A stretch of 64,000 bases of DNA from Typha latifolia (GCA_019914945.1 CM034112.1:767001-831000), one strand, 5' to 3'; shown: positions 40,852 to 53,437, numbered from the stretch's first letter. Program-made: numbers and translations. The notes: a model not told the origin generated them from the sequence alone.

Positions 40852-42607
40852 CTCCTTATTTCGGATAATATCAAAAAATATGTGAGAGATTTTTTTTATT
40901 TTAAATTGGTTATCTCAATAAATATATATGAGAGTAAATAGATATTTGATTTTAATCAGATTCTCTCCTTATGTCGGATAAAGTCAGAAGGTTAATAGGT
41001 GTGAAACTTGGGAAATTTTAACACTCCTACAAAGTTAGTCGTAAATAATTCCCACTAATATAAACATGAGAATGTTCGTCATTGGGTGAGAGGCTTTGCT
41101 TTAATTCATAGCCCCAGAATGTGCTTGAGTATTATAGCAACTGCAACGAGACGCCACAAAATTTTTCCTCCTAATTTCCCCTTTTCTATGCCCAAGAGGT
41201 AGCAAAGATTGGATTTATTCCTCTCAGCACAATATATATATATATACATATATATATACAGAGAGAGAGAGAGAGAGGTCTCCATGAAATGAAATGGGGT
41301 TCGACTAAAAGTGGAACCAACAACGCCACCATTAGAGATTGCTGATTCTGTTTGCCAACAATGAGAGGCCCACATCTCCTCCACCAGTAAACAAATCAAA
41401 GATGGAATAAGATTCACTCGACTGTGTTAGTGGGTCAAGACTAGCTTAGGAGTAAAAGTGAGGATTTGATGGCCATAAGAGATCCTTCTTCCACCATCCT
41501 ACTTTGTATGGTAAGTGGGATGTTCACCAACCAAAAGTTTGCAAAGGTGGACACGAGGTCTTGTGTTCCTTGGAAACATGAAGGGATTCAAGATTTGCCT
41601 CCCAGATGTTCGTATGAATGCAAAGCTTATCATGTTGGACGTCAGCAAAGCCACTCAGAGAGAGAGAGAGACTGCAACTAGTAAACCATTCACAGGAGAG
41701 TAGCAACTTCAAGTCACACAAACAAGCTAAGCAGTAATCAGAGCATAGCATGCTAAACATATATAGAATATTATCGTGTGTCACAATATTGTTTAAGAAA
41801 CTTTTAAATGTTCTGCTAACTTCTCCTAAAGAGATTTTTTCGCATTTCGATTAATGGCCAAAGTCATATTCAACCAGATTCACTAGAGTGAAACCAAAAT
41901 AATTCATTCCAATGCCGAGAAATAATTGATGTACATAAAGGGATCAGGAAGTGTTCCACATCAGATAGCTTGCTTCCGATTGCGAGAATTTGGTGGTTGG
42001 GCTCAAACAGGTTTAAAAGGCCCCAACTCAATCGCTAGCTTTCATGCTTCTGCACCAAAGAAAGGCAGCTCAAAGGAAAGGCACAGAGATCTTGTTAAAG
42101 CATTATAGGGCATATAAACCAATTATATCATCAATTTTATTTTTACGGAGAATCCTAAATACTCATCTATGTGGACTCGTTATTGTAATTCCATTTTTGG
42201 CAATATTACTTGAAATAATACAATTGTATTATCTATACTCAAAAGATTAATGCATGAAAGACATTCAATGGTTTCAAATAACAGGAGTGCCTAAAGCTGG
42301 AAATAGGAGCATGCAATCCGAGGGCCTTAGTTCGAAGCATAAACTTATATACATTACAATATCGAAGCATAAACCTATATCATTACAATATAGTGCTCAA
42401 TATTTTCACCCATTGGGTGTGCCCAAGTTGGCTATATGAGCTGGTGGGCCTGCCTCAGTTGTTTCTAAAGAACCAGCTGAAAACTAGAGAAAGCAAAGCA
42501 AAAGAGTAGGGGTATGTTATTGGTTTCCTTCCTTAGCACTTATGTCTCCAGGTGTTTCACAAAAAGTTGCATAGCACTTAAGTACCTGGTAGAGAGGGGT
42601 TCCAGAT
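40852..42607. other. Intergenic, PHT1 upstream region and PP1 3' flank
   Basis: 1.75 kb with no supportable gene. It contains TA/GA microsatellites at about 41229-41277, a short GA run near 41658 and a 29/30-bp tandem pair at 42332-42390. Short open frames at 41106-42108 lack recognisable content. Confidence 0.5.
42332..42390. repeat. 30-bp tandem pair
   Basis: Two adjacent units starting TCGAAGCATAAAC and ending CATTACAATA, at 42332-42361 and 42362-42390. They differ by a substitution and a short indel. Confidence 0.85.
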
Positions 42608-45121
42608 TTAGCTGAAGTTGTGGTACCAATGAAACTTTGCTCTCGATTCTGCAGGCTTTAGTATTTGGAAAGAGCACATAAGTGTCGAGTCTACACTCAT
42701 CATTGCACCATCATTGTTGAACTCACCACAGTAATTAGGTGCTGAGAATATTGTAACAAGTTCCCTGTTAGCAAAGAACTGATAGCCATCCTCAACCACC
42801 TAACAAGCAATAAAACCATAGTTAATAAAGAACTAAATTTATTTCAGGGCTACAATGTGAAAAGCAGTGTTTCGTGCAAAACCTGATGAGCACGGCATAT
42901 GAGGTCTAAATTATGCTTCACAAGGAAGTCATTCACCGTATCAGTCCCAAAGGTATATGAAACCCCTCTGTCATTATCTCCCCATCCCTGAATATTTTTA
43001 CTAGGATCTGACCAAAGAAGATCACATAGCAAGCCAGTGTCTGGCACATCAGTAGGGCGTGCCAAGTTACGTATTTGATCCAAGTTGTCCAACTCTGGAG
43101 AAAGACCACCATGCATGCAAAGAATCTTGCCGTCAATTAGAGCTGCAACAGGTAGGCAGTTAAAGCAATCTGTGAAGACTTTCCAGAGCTTTGAATTGAA
43201 TCTGCGTTTACACTCATCATAGAACCCATAGATACGGTTTATGGACGCAGACTCATGGTTTCCCCGTAAGAGAAAGAACTTGTCAGGATATCTGATTTTA
43301 TATGCTAAAAGAAGGCATATTGTCTCTAAGCTTTGCTTCCCTCGATCCACATAATCCCCCAAGAAAAGGTAATTAGATTCAGGTGGAAATCCACCATACT
43401 CAAACAGCCTTAGAAGATCAGAATACTGTCCATGAATATCACCTATGAGCCCAAAGAAAGCATAGAAGTAAGATACATGTAAGTAAACAAAACATACAAG
43501 ACCAAAAGAAAAGTGAAAGAATTAACTTAGTTTACGCAGTATTCTACACCAAATGGAGTAACCATAAACAGATATCACTCGAAGATAAAGTGACAATTTA
43601 ATCTTTGAGAAGTATGGAAGAACCTGCTTGAAATCAATATATTTACAAACACTGGGAAAAAAAGAGAGAGAAGTGTTCAATGCCTAAACACCGACTCAAA
43701 CTACCCTTCAGAACACCTTGATCAGAGCATAGATAACAGAATCATGGAGATGATGCTCCATCAAGAATTAAGTAGCTACATCTAAGTCAGCCTGAATGAC
43801 CACTGCAAAGATTTCTGCTAATGGAATAGATATTTGATGAGCTATCAAAGAATGGAAAGGCGGTGAAACCAAATAAAAATTACATCTCAAATCATTTCGT
43901 AGAGGTAAGATAATTAATATCTGCTTATCTTTTGAGTAAAGGCTTCCTTGAAGATACAAGAACACTAAAACTGGAACAGGTTAAGTGGTTACAATAAAAC
44001 ATTCAAATCTTGCCTTATGCTCCAAGTCCTTATGCTTACTCAATAATTAAGCTCTTTCCATCATTGCATTGCCCAAAATGAAATCTTGAAAAACTATCAC
44101 TAAATTTTAGTACATAGAATATACATTTTGTCCAACATGTGCAACTGGTGTCCTACATCAAGTTGAGCTTTTGCATATCATACAATAATTGAGGTAAAGA
44201 AGATAATGAAAAAATATGATAGTTCGATAGGACTAATTCTCTAGATTATAGTTGAAAGAAACAAAATAATCCATGTACAGTCTCTAACTAATGGGGACAT
44301 TAAAAGCCCTGATATTAGCTAAAGCTGCCAGAAATCAGCTTGACGAAGAAATTGCTAAATGGGACAAGACTTGATGTAGTCATGCACCTTGATAGAATAT
44401 TAGCTACGGATTACACAGTATTATTACATCTAGTGATGCAATGTAAAAAAATTGGAGACCATCTTCAAGGAGGCTGAAATTTTTGTAAGTCAAATAAGTC
44501 TATGTTGAGGTTTGCGTTCTACATCTACTGTTACCCTGAATGTTGACAAACAACTATGAAGATAGTTAATGTTATCTGGCAAACATAGTATTCGTCGATG
44601 AAAATAAACAAGGAATGGATTTAGAACATAGAAAGAAGGAACGAATAGACGAATCACAAAAAACTTAATAATTTGATTAATGAATAAAAAGAGTACATGT
44701 AGTGCAATTACACTTAAATATAGAGTCAGAGAATGATAGAAGATACCAATAACTAAAAAGTCCACGGATTGCAAAGTTCTAATCCTTTAGATAGCAAAGG
44801 AAGAATCAAGATGTTCTTTGACCAATTACCATCTACTTATTAAATCAGTAACCAACAAAAACCCAACTCCAAAATCCCAACTTGCGCAAACCAATCATAG
44901 AACACTAAAAATCTCAAAGAGGTTGTCAAAAATTTACCACAAATCTTGATCGGCGCATCAAGCTCCAGTAGATTGGGCTGGTTCAAGAAGATGCTCCTGG
45001 AGTTTGCACACAGCTGCTTGATCTCCGCCTCCGTGAGGTGCGGCCGCGCCCGTCTTCCGGGCCTGCCTCCTTTCACTTCCAGCAGCCGCCGTATTATCTC
45101 ATCGAGAGTAGCATGATCCAT
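42608..45121 (-). CDS. Serine/threonine protein phosphatase PP1 catalytic subunit (TOPP type)
   Basis: Metal-dependent phosphatase that acts with many regulatory subunits in nucleus and cytosol. Three exons, 45121-44938, 43442-42883 and 42799-42608, give 311 residues, normal for plant PP1. The metal-site motifs are intact: GDIHGQ (62-67), GDYVDRG (90-96), GNHE (122-125) and MHGG, then CRAHQ closing exon 2 and the beta12-13 region [12 protein letters not shown] in exon 3. The N-terminal helix contains a basic insert [13 protein letters not shown]. The C-terminus is short ([10 protein letters not shown]), lacking the animal TPPR phosphorylation tail. Introns are 1495 and 83 bp. A CT microsatellite lies in the 5' leader. 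All catalytic residues are kept. The TOPP number cannot be assigned. Confidence 0.96.
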
Positions 45122-45200
45122 CTCTCTCTCTCTCTCCTCCCTTGTCCTCTCGGTCGCAGGGTATTCTCTGCTCTGGTAGAGGAATACCCGAAGACGAGAT

Positions 45201-45201
<1 letters not shown>

Positions 45202-45236
<35 letters not shown>
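45202..45236. repeat. (CT)n microsatellite in the PP1 leader region
   Basis: A run of CT of about 35 bp (GA on the coding strand), about 80 bp upstream of the PP1 start codon, so probably in its 5' UTR. Confidence 0.85.
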
Positions 45237-45238
<2 letters not shown>

Positions 45239-47865
45239 CGCTCGAATGAGAGAACAGAGAACCTTTTTTGGGTTCTTTTTATAAATTTTTAATTCGTTCC
45301 CAAGAGGTCTGACCTATGAAGGATCGGATTGGACGGTTTGGGATTCACTCAACCTTCTTTTCCAGGAATATTTCATTTTAAACCCTATAGACATAGTTTT
45401 TCATTTCTGAAGACATTACAAATGGCACCTTATACTTTGACTATTTCAAATAAAGCCCTATTTCTTCTATTATTTAGCAATTGAGCCCTCAGTTTGTTAT
45501 AAAAAATATTAACAAACAACCAACGGCACGGATTAAGATTGGAATATTTCTTCAATTTCAAATTTTAAATTATTATACAATCTTTAAAATTAAACAACAG
45601 CAGTTTTAAATCTTGCAAGATTTGGTGTTATCTTAAGATTTCGAGGCTCGATTTGGTTATGTTCAATTAGAAATTGGGTCGATTCTTTTTTATTCCAGGC
45701 TATTTCGAAGGTTTGATTTAATTTTCTTAGTCAAAAGGTTGACGTGTCTTAGTTTTTTTTTTTTTTTTTTAAATTTCCGACGATCAATTTATAAATAATA
45801 ATATTGTTAAAATCTACGATTCTTCCTTTTCTATTAATCATTAAAAACACCCGACTAAGAATTTTTTTTTAATGGGCCTATTCTTAGTCCACAAAATACT
45901 AGTTTTCTAATATCTTAAATATAATATATATATATATGGATCTAAATTACGATTAAATTTCTTCTATAATTGTACATGGTTAATACGTAATGAATAAAGA
46001 TAGAATCTCACATCCAACAAGTGGAAGTATATAGAAAGAATATAAACTTCTCAAACGTATAAAAGTCAACTTGGATTCGTATATTTAATTATGGTATTGG
46101 TATATATCACAAGCAAGAAGTAAGAAGTCACATAACGCGATATCATCGCCGGGTGTAGAGGTTGCCATAGAAAAATAAAATCCTGCATAATTATTTACAT
46201 CACAATAAAATCGATATTTTTTTATATCATCTATGCAAACGTGTCAGCTTAAGAGAAAAATAAAGAGTGGTGCGTATTTAAATGTCAATATCCGACAATA
46301 ATTAATAGCTTAATATGATCAAATTCAACAATAACGTATTTACTATATCTTATGGAATCATGGATAGTTGAATATTGTACGAGAGATGTGGGAAGGTTTG
46401 TGGTGAGCCCTTCATCAAACAAGGTGCTAAAGATGGAGTCATGATATTAATTTAATTTTAATTAGAGAATAAAAATGTAGGTCGGTCTGGATTCTCCGTC
46501 GTTGATTGCCCTGATTGCACTTACTAAAATCTTATAGTCTCCTTGTGTTTTTTTTTTCCAAGCACGATAGAAATCATGGAATGTGTACCATTAATATATT
46601 GATTTACATCTTACCTTTTTTATACATACATCCTCTAAACATTTTTCGTTAGCATGTAAACCCATAAACTAAGAACATTCTTAAAACTTAGAGAGTCCAT
46701 GTAGTTAATTTTTTTTTTCTAATTGAGGGATATACGCGAATATTTTCTTACTTTCGTAAGTTCTATGTGACTATTTTTCTTAGTTCAAAAGTTATATATA
46801 GATAATAAAAAAGTTGAGGATTCAATCAATAATAAGATCAAGGTTTGGTTTGGATCAATTTTATACGGGTCAATTTAGACACATGATCAAATGCACGCCG
46901 ACAAATTAATTATGTATATCTGATTGCCTGGTTTATTGTGTTTGCTTTTCAGTACAATTACGATTATATAATAAATACGTTGATATGCATCTGAGTCGAC
47001 AATCGGTGTCCAAAAGTGTGACATTCCAAGATGACCAAATCATAAAAGGCCTTAGTTTTCCATTAATGCACCCCACTAAATATATGCATGGGCGTACGTA
47101 AAAACCTTATGAGTGGACCAGGCTACCGTAAATAGGCAGTGCGAATAGTACTTCTATTCCATTCAAACGAACTATAATAAGCAACTTTGACACATTTATT
47201 TCATAGCAATTGATGATAAAAGGCCAACTTTGAAGGCCCAATGGCCCACAACATGCGTTTGTTTGCTGGTGTAATAATGCAATATATTAATTTGGATTGG
47301 GTCCATTAGATCATGCTCGGTTATAATCGGGCTAGGACTGTTAGGTTTAGCATGACCAATATTATGCTCAACTATATAAATAGAAGCATAAATTCCTGAA
47401 TGCACAATATTGTAATAATATTAATTAGGATTGGGTCCATTAGAACTTTGACTCGGCCGTGTTGAGTCTCTGACGAAAGGCCAATCCACTATTCCCTCTT
47501 GCATGAATAATTATCTAAGTTAAGACTAAGAATTCTCAAGTGTATCAACTTAGGTAGTCAGATCAACTTGAGTAGTTAATAGAAGAAGAAGAAGAAGAAG
47601 AGGACAATGGTCTCATTAAACCCAAGAGTTGAATGTAGCAAATGTAGGCCCACACAAATAATTCAGGTCTAGACTCATTAGTGCTTGCTAATCATTCACC
47701 TCTTTCTTTCCTCTCGATCCAACTCTACTGCTACTCTTTCACACGTTATTGCACAAGAATTGAGCAATTTGTTTCAAATGATTAAAAGATAACAAAAGTA
47801 AGTAAGTAAGAAAGAAAGTTTTTTTCTTTTTTGTTAAAGAAAAAGAAAGAAAAGAGAGAGTAGTT
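45237..47865. other. Intergenic, PP1 upstream / ERF 3' flank
   Basis: 2.6 kb, mostly AT-rich, no gene seen. A homopolymer T run lies near 45752 and a (TA)n tract near 45926. An imperfect direct repeat containing GGATTGGGTCCATTAGA occurs at about 47270-47345 and 47400-47465. A (GAA)n run lies at 47582-47600. Confidence 0.5.
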
Positions 47866-48588
47866 TTAGATTGAAGAAAGATTTGGATCCTCCGAGAGTC
47901 TTAAAAGTTCTTCCAGGTACTCTGGACCCAAGTCTTCCAATTCCACAACGTTCGCAATTTTCACCTCTTTAATAATAACTTTGCTATTATTCTTTTTGAC
48001 CACCGATCTCCTCCTCTTCCTCCTCCTCATCGAATGCTTATTCTTCAATGCCACCACGGGGGAGCAACCTTCCTCCTCCCATTGGAGCCCCTTCAAGGAC
48101 TCCCGGACGCGGTCCACCGGGAAATTGAGCACCGCCATCGTCCCACGCATCGAGAACGCCGCCTGATCGTACGCCAGGGCCGCCGCCTCCGGGCTGTCGA
48201 ACGTCCCGAGCCAAACCCGAACCCCGTGCCGCGTGGAATCCCTGATCTCCGCCGCGAATTTCCCCCAGGGACGTCTCCGGACGCCGATGTAGCAGCTCTT
48301 GGGGTTGCATTCCTCCTTCTTCGTCTCGTCCTTGTCCCTACTTTTAGCATCGCACTCATGGGGCGACTTTGGAGTAGCTCCCTCCGAGAGCATGTCGAAG
48401 AGCAGCATCTCCTCGGCGTCGTCCACGTTGAAAGGGAGGGATTCTTCCAGCTGGTCGTACCGGGAGATGGGCGATCCGATCGAGGACGACTCCGAGGAGG
48501 TTTCGTAGATTTGGGGTTGGAAATGTAAATTATACATTTGGGATTTGGGAGTAGAGGAGGAGGAGAAGGACTGAAGGAGGAATGCCAT
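47866..48588 (-). CDS. Ethylene-response factor, AP2/ERF group IX (ERF1-like) with EDLL motif
   Basis: Transcriptional activator expected to bind GCC boxes downstream of ethylene and jasmonate. Intronless, 240 residues. N-terminal acidic region with [12 protein letters not shown]; one AP2/ERF domain at about 99-157 ([19 protein letters not shown] to MAVLNFP) with the ERF-type Ala and Asp at the diagnostic positions; a basic nuclear-localisation cluster RRRKRRRS at about 188-195; and an EDLL-type activation motif [15 protein letters not shown] (215-229). This order matches ERF1/ORA59-type group IXc factors. A TATA-like CTATAAAG lies only about 36 bp before the ATG, so the leader would be very short if that is used. 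Strongly GC-rich. Confidence 0.93.
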   Translation of the reverse strand: MAFLLQSFSSSSTPKSQMYNLHFQPQIYETSSESSSIGSPISRYDQLEESLPFNVDDAEEMLLFDMLSEGATPKSPHECDAKSRDKDETKKEECNPKSCYIGVRRRPWGKFAAEIRDSTRHGVRVWLGTFDSPEAAALAYDQAAFSMRGTMAVLNFPVDRVRESLKGLQWEEEGCSPVVALKNKHSMRRRKRRRSVVKKNNSKVIIKEVKIANVVELEDLGPEYLEELLRLSEDPNLSSI

Positions 48589-48623
48589 TATTTCGAATTT
48601 TATTCGTCACAAGCCCCCGGGGG

Positions 48624-48631
48624 CTTTATAG
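48624..48631 (-). promoter_or_regulatory. TATA-like element of the ERF1-like gene
   Basis: Minus-strand CTATAAAG next to a CCCCCGGGGGC palindrome, about 36 bp upstream of the start codon. It is a good match to the plant TATA consensus, but the distance leaves almost no leader, so another element could be used. Confidence 0.4.
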
Positions 48632-51610
48632 TGGATACAGATGGAGGAGTTTGACTGGTAATTGGGAAACGCGAGGGGCCAAAATGACAAAATAGGGTCG
48701 CCTTAAAAATAGTAGGGACGGACGAAAGAGATGTAATTGGCCTGGGGCAGAGGGTGGGACCCGAGTCAGGGATGCCGCACGTGACCTAATGACGTACGGC
48801 GGCGAGATGCTGACAAAATAGATGACGCCACCGCTGCGGATATGATAAATGATAAGCCAACGTGGCACATTTTCCCGACTTCCTAGAGATTCGCGCAGTC
48901 TCATGCACGCATCTTCTGTTGCCAGGTCATCTTTCACATAATAATAATAATAATAATAATAACTTACCTTCATAGCTAGGTAAGGTAGATAATTAAAAGC
49001 TGGACATTCTGGACAGTTAGGACTTTTGCGTTAGCATGATATAGTAACGCTTAGTTACTTATAAGCTAGCTAGCTAACATGCATGCATGCTTAATTAAAT
49101 TATATGGTCACCTGCTCTTGCATTAATTATTTAAATTTAATATGACACTCTCAATTAACACACCTACTCTTAAAATGGATAATATGTTTCGCTTTCGCCT
49201 GACATCATAACGTGCCCCCATGAACAGATCAAACTTTGTCCCAGCTCCTTGAACTGGATGCTCAAGAGGACTACTTTTGAAAGTATATATACTATATACC
49301 TCAACAACAACAAGATAGATACATCAACGAAAAGGAGAAAGAGATTAAGAACAAAGTATCGCATGGTTATTTGAATTAAGATATATATATATAGATAGAG
49401 AGAGAGAGAGAGAGAGAGTAATTGTATTGGAGATGTAGGCAGATGGAGATTAAGAACAAAGTATCACATGGTTATTTGAATTAAGATAGAGAGAGAGAGT
49501 AATTGTATTGGAGATGTGGGCAGATGGAGATTGAGAGTTTTGGATTACTCGACTTGTTTAAGATGCCAGATGACCATTTCTTTCAGCTGCTTTAAGACTA
49601 ATTAGTTGGCTATCATGTAAACTAAAGTACAAGTCGTCTCATGCATGCATGCCGAGGACCAAAATAATGACATTAATTAGTTATTAATTTCCATAAAGGA
49701 AGAAATGGAGAAAAAAAGTTATCAGAAAATAAATTAAAAGGTGTCTAACAAGAGTAACTCAACTTATGGTTTATAACTTGATAAACTATTGAAAACGTAA
49801 ACGTACGAAATTTCTTAGGTATACTCATATATAAAATCTAAATATATTATATAAATTTAAATTTATCAATTATATAAGTACAAATAAAATATAATACTAT
49901 TTGCTCACAATTTATTATTAAATAAATTGTACTTTTTTAAAAAAAAATCTTTCTTCCATTAGCCATATTAGGTGAAAAAGTTATATTAATGTCCCCTTCA
50001 GTTAGGCTTTTCTTGATCCCAGTCCAACCGTGGATCTAATGTAGATTATCCATGCACCTCAATAGCTCACCATTTATTTATCAACATATCACAAACTCAA
50101 GAATACAAAACCAATATTCGTTGATCCAATCTAGTATTTACCAATAAAAGCATTCGATCTAGAAAAAAACTTTCATAGTAGCCAAAATAAAACTATCTAA
50201 CAATCTACTGAATTTATTAATCACTTTAGTAAACAACTTTCTCTCTTCATCACTACTCATTCTACTCCTTCTATTAGTGATATATCAGGTAGCATATTGA
50301 AATCAAACTAAACCACAGGAGTAATTTCCCTCGAATAGTTCTATTCGATCTTATTTTCATACATTCCTTTCAACTTTCAAGTGATGGTGCCTATCTTTTT
50401 TTTTAATCTTTTAAATTATTAAAATTTTTAACTTATAATTATAGTAAAAGTAAACTAAAGTAGGGCCTATAGACTCGTAATTTATTAACAAAAAAAAGAG
50501 AGAGTTACACTCGAATAAGAAACTTTGGAGGATTACACAAGCTGCTAATTAGAGTCTACACTCTACATTCAGTAATCCAAAAGAACCAAATTCTTAGTCA
50601 AATTCTTCGTCCAAAAAAGGAAAGGAACCTTTAGATCCACTGTAACCTCGTTGACTAACTTTCCTTCGTGGGCCCATGAATGAACTAATTAGTGCCTGCC
50701 ACTTGGGCAGCCATCAGTAACTTTCTAGATCTTAGCACGTCACGTCCTACAATGGATCTAGATTAAATAAATCTAATAGATTAGGCATGATCATTATCTC
50801 TTAATTGGTACTGCGTATGAACACCAGAGAATGACCTTTTTACTTGGTCATAGTGGGATTAAAGAATGGTCTTAATTTTATTTGCTTCCAAAGTTATAAG
50901 TTGATCTTGTTACTTAGACCTCACCTGTCTAATTCTCGACTTTGGCAACTAAAACTTGGATTTTATTGACAGGATTAGGAATCAGATCAAGTTCTAAGTT
51001 CTGGATGAATTGGTTGGGACTGGAAATTACTGCCGGTTTAAACTTAAGCTTAACTCAGGTTTAAAATCAGATCAAATTAATATAATTTTAATTCAAACTT
51101 CATCCAATATTAATTTCAATTTAAGACTTGGTCTCGAGAAGGGGTAGAAAGTAGAAATCGGTAAAACAACATGAAAGTTTTAATATTAATATAGGGCTCC
51201 ATGATTGGCTTACTCTTTTGGGGTAACTCAATAGATCTGTGCAACAAATCACGTGATACAATGGATCTAGATTAACTAAAATTAATAGATTAAGCTGAGA
51301 TTAGTATCTATTGGTATGGGTATGGTATGGGTATGAGCATGAGCATGAGCATTTATAATAGAAATGGCCTTTAATTTAATCGTATAGATTAATGTGATTT
51401 TTTTTAAAAAGGGGTCTTAATTTATTTGGTTGTAATTATTAAACTTGGGACTGCTTAATTATTTTTTTAAAGGGTCTTAATTTATTCATTGCCAAAGACC
51501 CCTACCCTCACCCCCATCCTACTACCAATCCACTCCCGCCACACCGGTCTCTATTATGGTTTTTAATGCTCATTCTCGTGGTGCTGCTAAGGCTTGTTTT
51601 CAAGATGGAT
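48632..51610. other. Intergenic between the two ERF genes (left part)
   Basis: 3 kb of mostly AT-rich spacer with an (AAT)n run at about 48942-48961, the duplicated block at 49341-49530 and TATGGG/GAGCAT short repeats near 51315-51350. No supportable gene. Confidence 0.5.
49341..49530. repeat. Tandem duplication of about 100 bp
   Basis: GAGATTAAGAACAAAGTATC begins copies at about 49341 and 49447. Both continue with a GGTTATTTGAATTAAG block, a GA tract of differing length, then GTAATTGTATTGGAGATGT. The copies differ chiefly in TA/GA tract length. Confidence 0.88.
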
Positions 51611-51619
51611 GTCTTATCT

Positions 51620-52440
51620 AGGGTGTAAAAGAGCCGAGCCTGAGCGAGCCGGCTGTTGCTCAGGCTCGGCTCGCCTCAGCTCGAGCCGAGCCTAAGTTGA
51701 GCCTGATCGAGCCCGAGCCGAGCCAAGCCAAGCCCAAGCCTAAAACAAGCCTATTATCAAGCCTCATTCAAGCCGAGCTGGCTTGAGTTGGACCGAGCTA
51801 ATTCGAGCCCAAGCCGAACTTAGAGAAGGAAGGTGACGTGGAGCTTAGAGGAGACGACTGCTGCGGGAGGAGGACGACGCGGCAGCGGCTTGGAGAAGGA
51901 AGGTGAGGCGACACTTAGAGGAGACGACTACCGCGGGAGGAGGACGACGCGGCAGCGGCGCCTTGGAGAAGGAAGGTGAGACGGAGAGTAGAGGAGACGA
52001 CTGCCGCGGGAGCAGGACGACGCGGCAGTGACAGCTTGGAGAAGGTGAGGCGAAGCTTAGAGGAGACGACTGCTGCGGGTCTGTGGCAACTTGATGATGC
52101 GGCACCGCGGCAGCTCGAGGAGACGACTAGCACGGGTGTCGACTGCCGAAGTTCTGAACTGCCGACTGCCGAGTGTTGAAGGAGGAGGAGGAAGAGGCGG
52201 CGGCAGTTCGAGGGGACGAGTAGGGGGAAATTAGATTTGGGGTAGGAGGCGGGGAGGGGATGTGGGACTTAGATTTTGGGATTAGGGTTTTCTAATTTAG
52301 TTTTATACCGAGCCGATCGAGTCGAGCCTGAGCAAGTCGGCTTCAGCTCAGGCTCGGCTCGATATTAATTTCGAGCATCTTTCGGCGGCTCGGGCTCGAC
52401 TTAGCTCTGACCAAGTTGCTCGACAAGCTTGACACCCCTG
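51620..52440. mobile_element. Non-autonomous Mutator-like element (MULE), 821 bp
   Basis: Flanked by a perfect 9-bp direct repeat GTCTTATCT at 51611-51619 and 52441-52449; 9-bp duplications are typical of Mutator-like elements. The ends are loosely inverted: AGGGTGT at the left, CAGGGGTGTC (reverse complement) at the right. Inside each end lies a 42-bp near-palindrome: arms 51631-51645/51658-51672 (GAGCCGAGCCTGAGC and its complement) and 52319-52333/52346-52360. The interior (51850-52140) has about five tandem GC-rich units of roughly 70 bp. No transposase is present. Confidence 0.8.
51845..52135. repeat. Five tandem GC-rich units inside the MULE
   Basis: Units of about 55-75 bp each begin GAGGAGACGACT and run through GCGGGAGGAGGACGACGCGG and TTGGAGAAGGAAGGTGA. 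The last two are shorter and more diverged. The open frames across them are low-complexity Ser/Ala/Arg-rich and are not called as genes. Confidence 0.85.
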
Positions 52441-53436
52441 GTCTTATCTCCGTTGTTTTCTGCAATATTACTTGGGTTATGTTCAAAGCTTGATAATGTG
52501 CGTATTTATTTGGTTAGTCTACTTGTAAGCTAAGTGTATGACTTGTTAAAGGATTGATGTCCTATTTCTTTTATTTGTATCAAGTTGTAATAATTTGCAA
52601 GATAAATAAAACATCAGTCTACAGGCTTTCTTTAAAAAAAAAGTTGCTCAGGACAATAGAATGAGATGAGACTTCATTATAAAAGTTAATTATAGTATTA
52701 TGTTATTATCCTAATGTAATAGAAACCTTTGTTAATTTACAGTTGTACACCACTTCAACTAACCATAGCTACTTACAGCCAAAAGATCCCATTAAATTAG
52801 TACAAAATGCTACCTTTAATCAGCACGAGAATGTCTAAGAGCCAGTTGATATTATAATTTTGGGTAATTGGGATTTAACAACACAACAACTTTATGATGA
52901 CAGTACGAACCGTTTGGACCTAATAATAGACGATTTTAATTACATTCAAAAGCCAATTTAGTGGCCCATAGGATTAGCCATTGACCGTGGATTTAGTGTG
53001 AATTAATCGTGATTTTGATCACATTTATAAAAGCCCAAATCCTAAATCTGTAGGATTAATAAATTACTAAAATTATAATAAATTTTATAAGCACGAACAA
53101 GTTGATAAAGATACCCTTAATCTATCTCCTAGTGGAATAGCGAACTTCCCCGTTCTCGAAACATACGATATACCTTTTTATTTTTCTCCATTAATAATTA
53201 GTCCATGATGAAATTTTTTTGGATATCATATAAAGTAAACATTTGTAGCACGAGTCTAAATAATATTTGGCCGTGCGGGCTGCTAAGAAGTGGTCAAGCA
53301 AAGATCAAAAGATTTTGAGTCGAGATTTGACCATCGATTTCAAACCCTTTTCGTCTTTTTGAACGTTCAAAGAGCCCAAATGCCTTTTTGAAGCTCATAA
53401 AGTGAGTCAAACTTCTCCAAATCGAAAGACCAAACA

Positions 53437-53437
<1 letters not shown>

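Noticed and set aside
41106..41784. Several 60-100-codon frames upstream of PHT1 and downstream of PP1
   Set aside because: They run through TA/GA microsatellites and lack recognisable content. I also looked for a known plant miRNA here and found none.
51845..52179. Ser/Ala/Arg-rich frames within the MULE
   Set aside because: They follow the tandem DNA repeat and have no start context or homology that I recognise.
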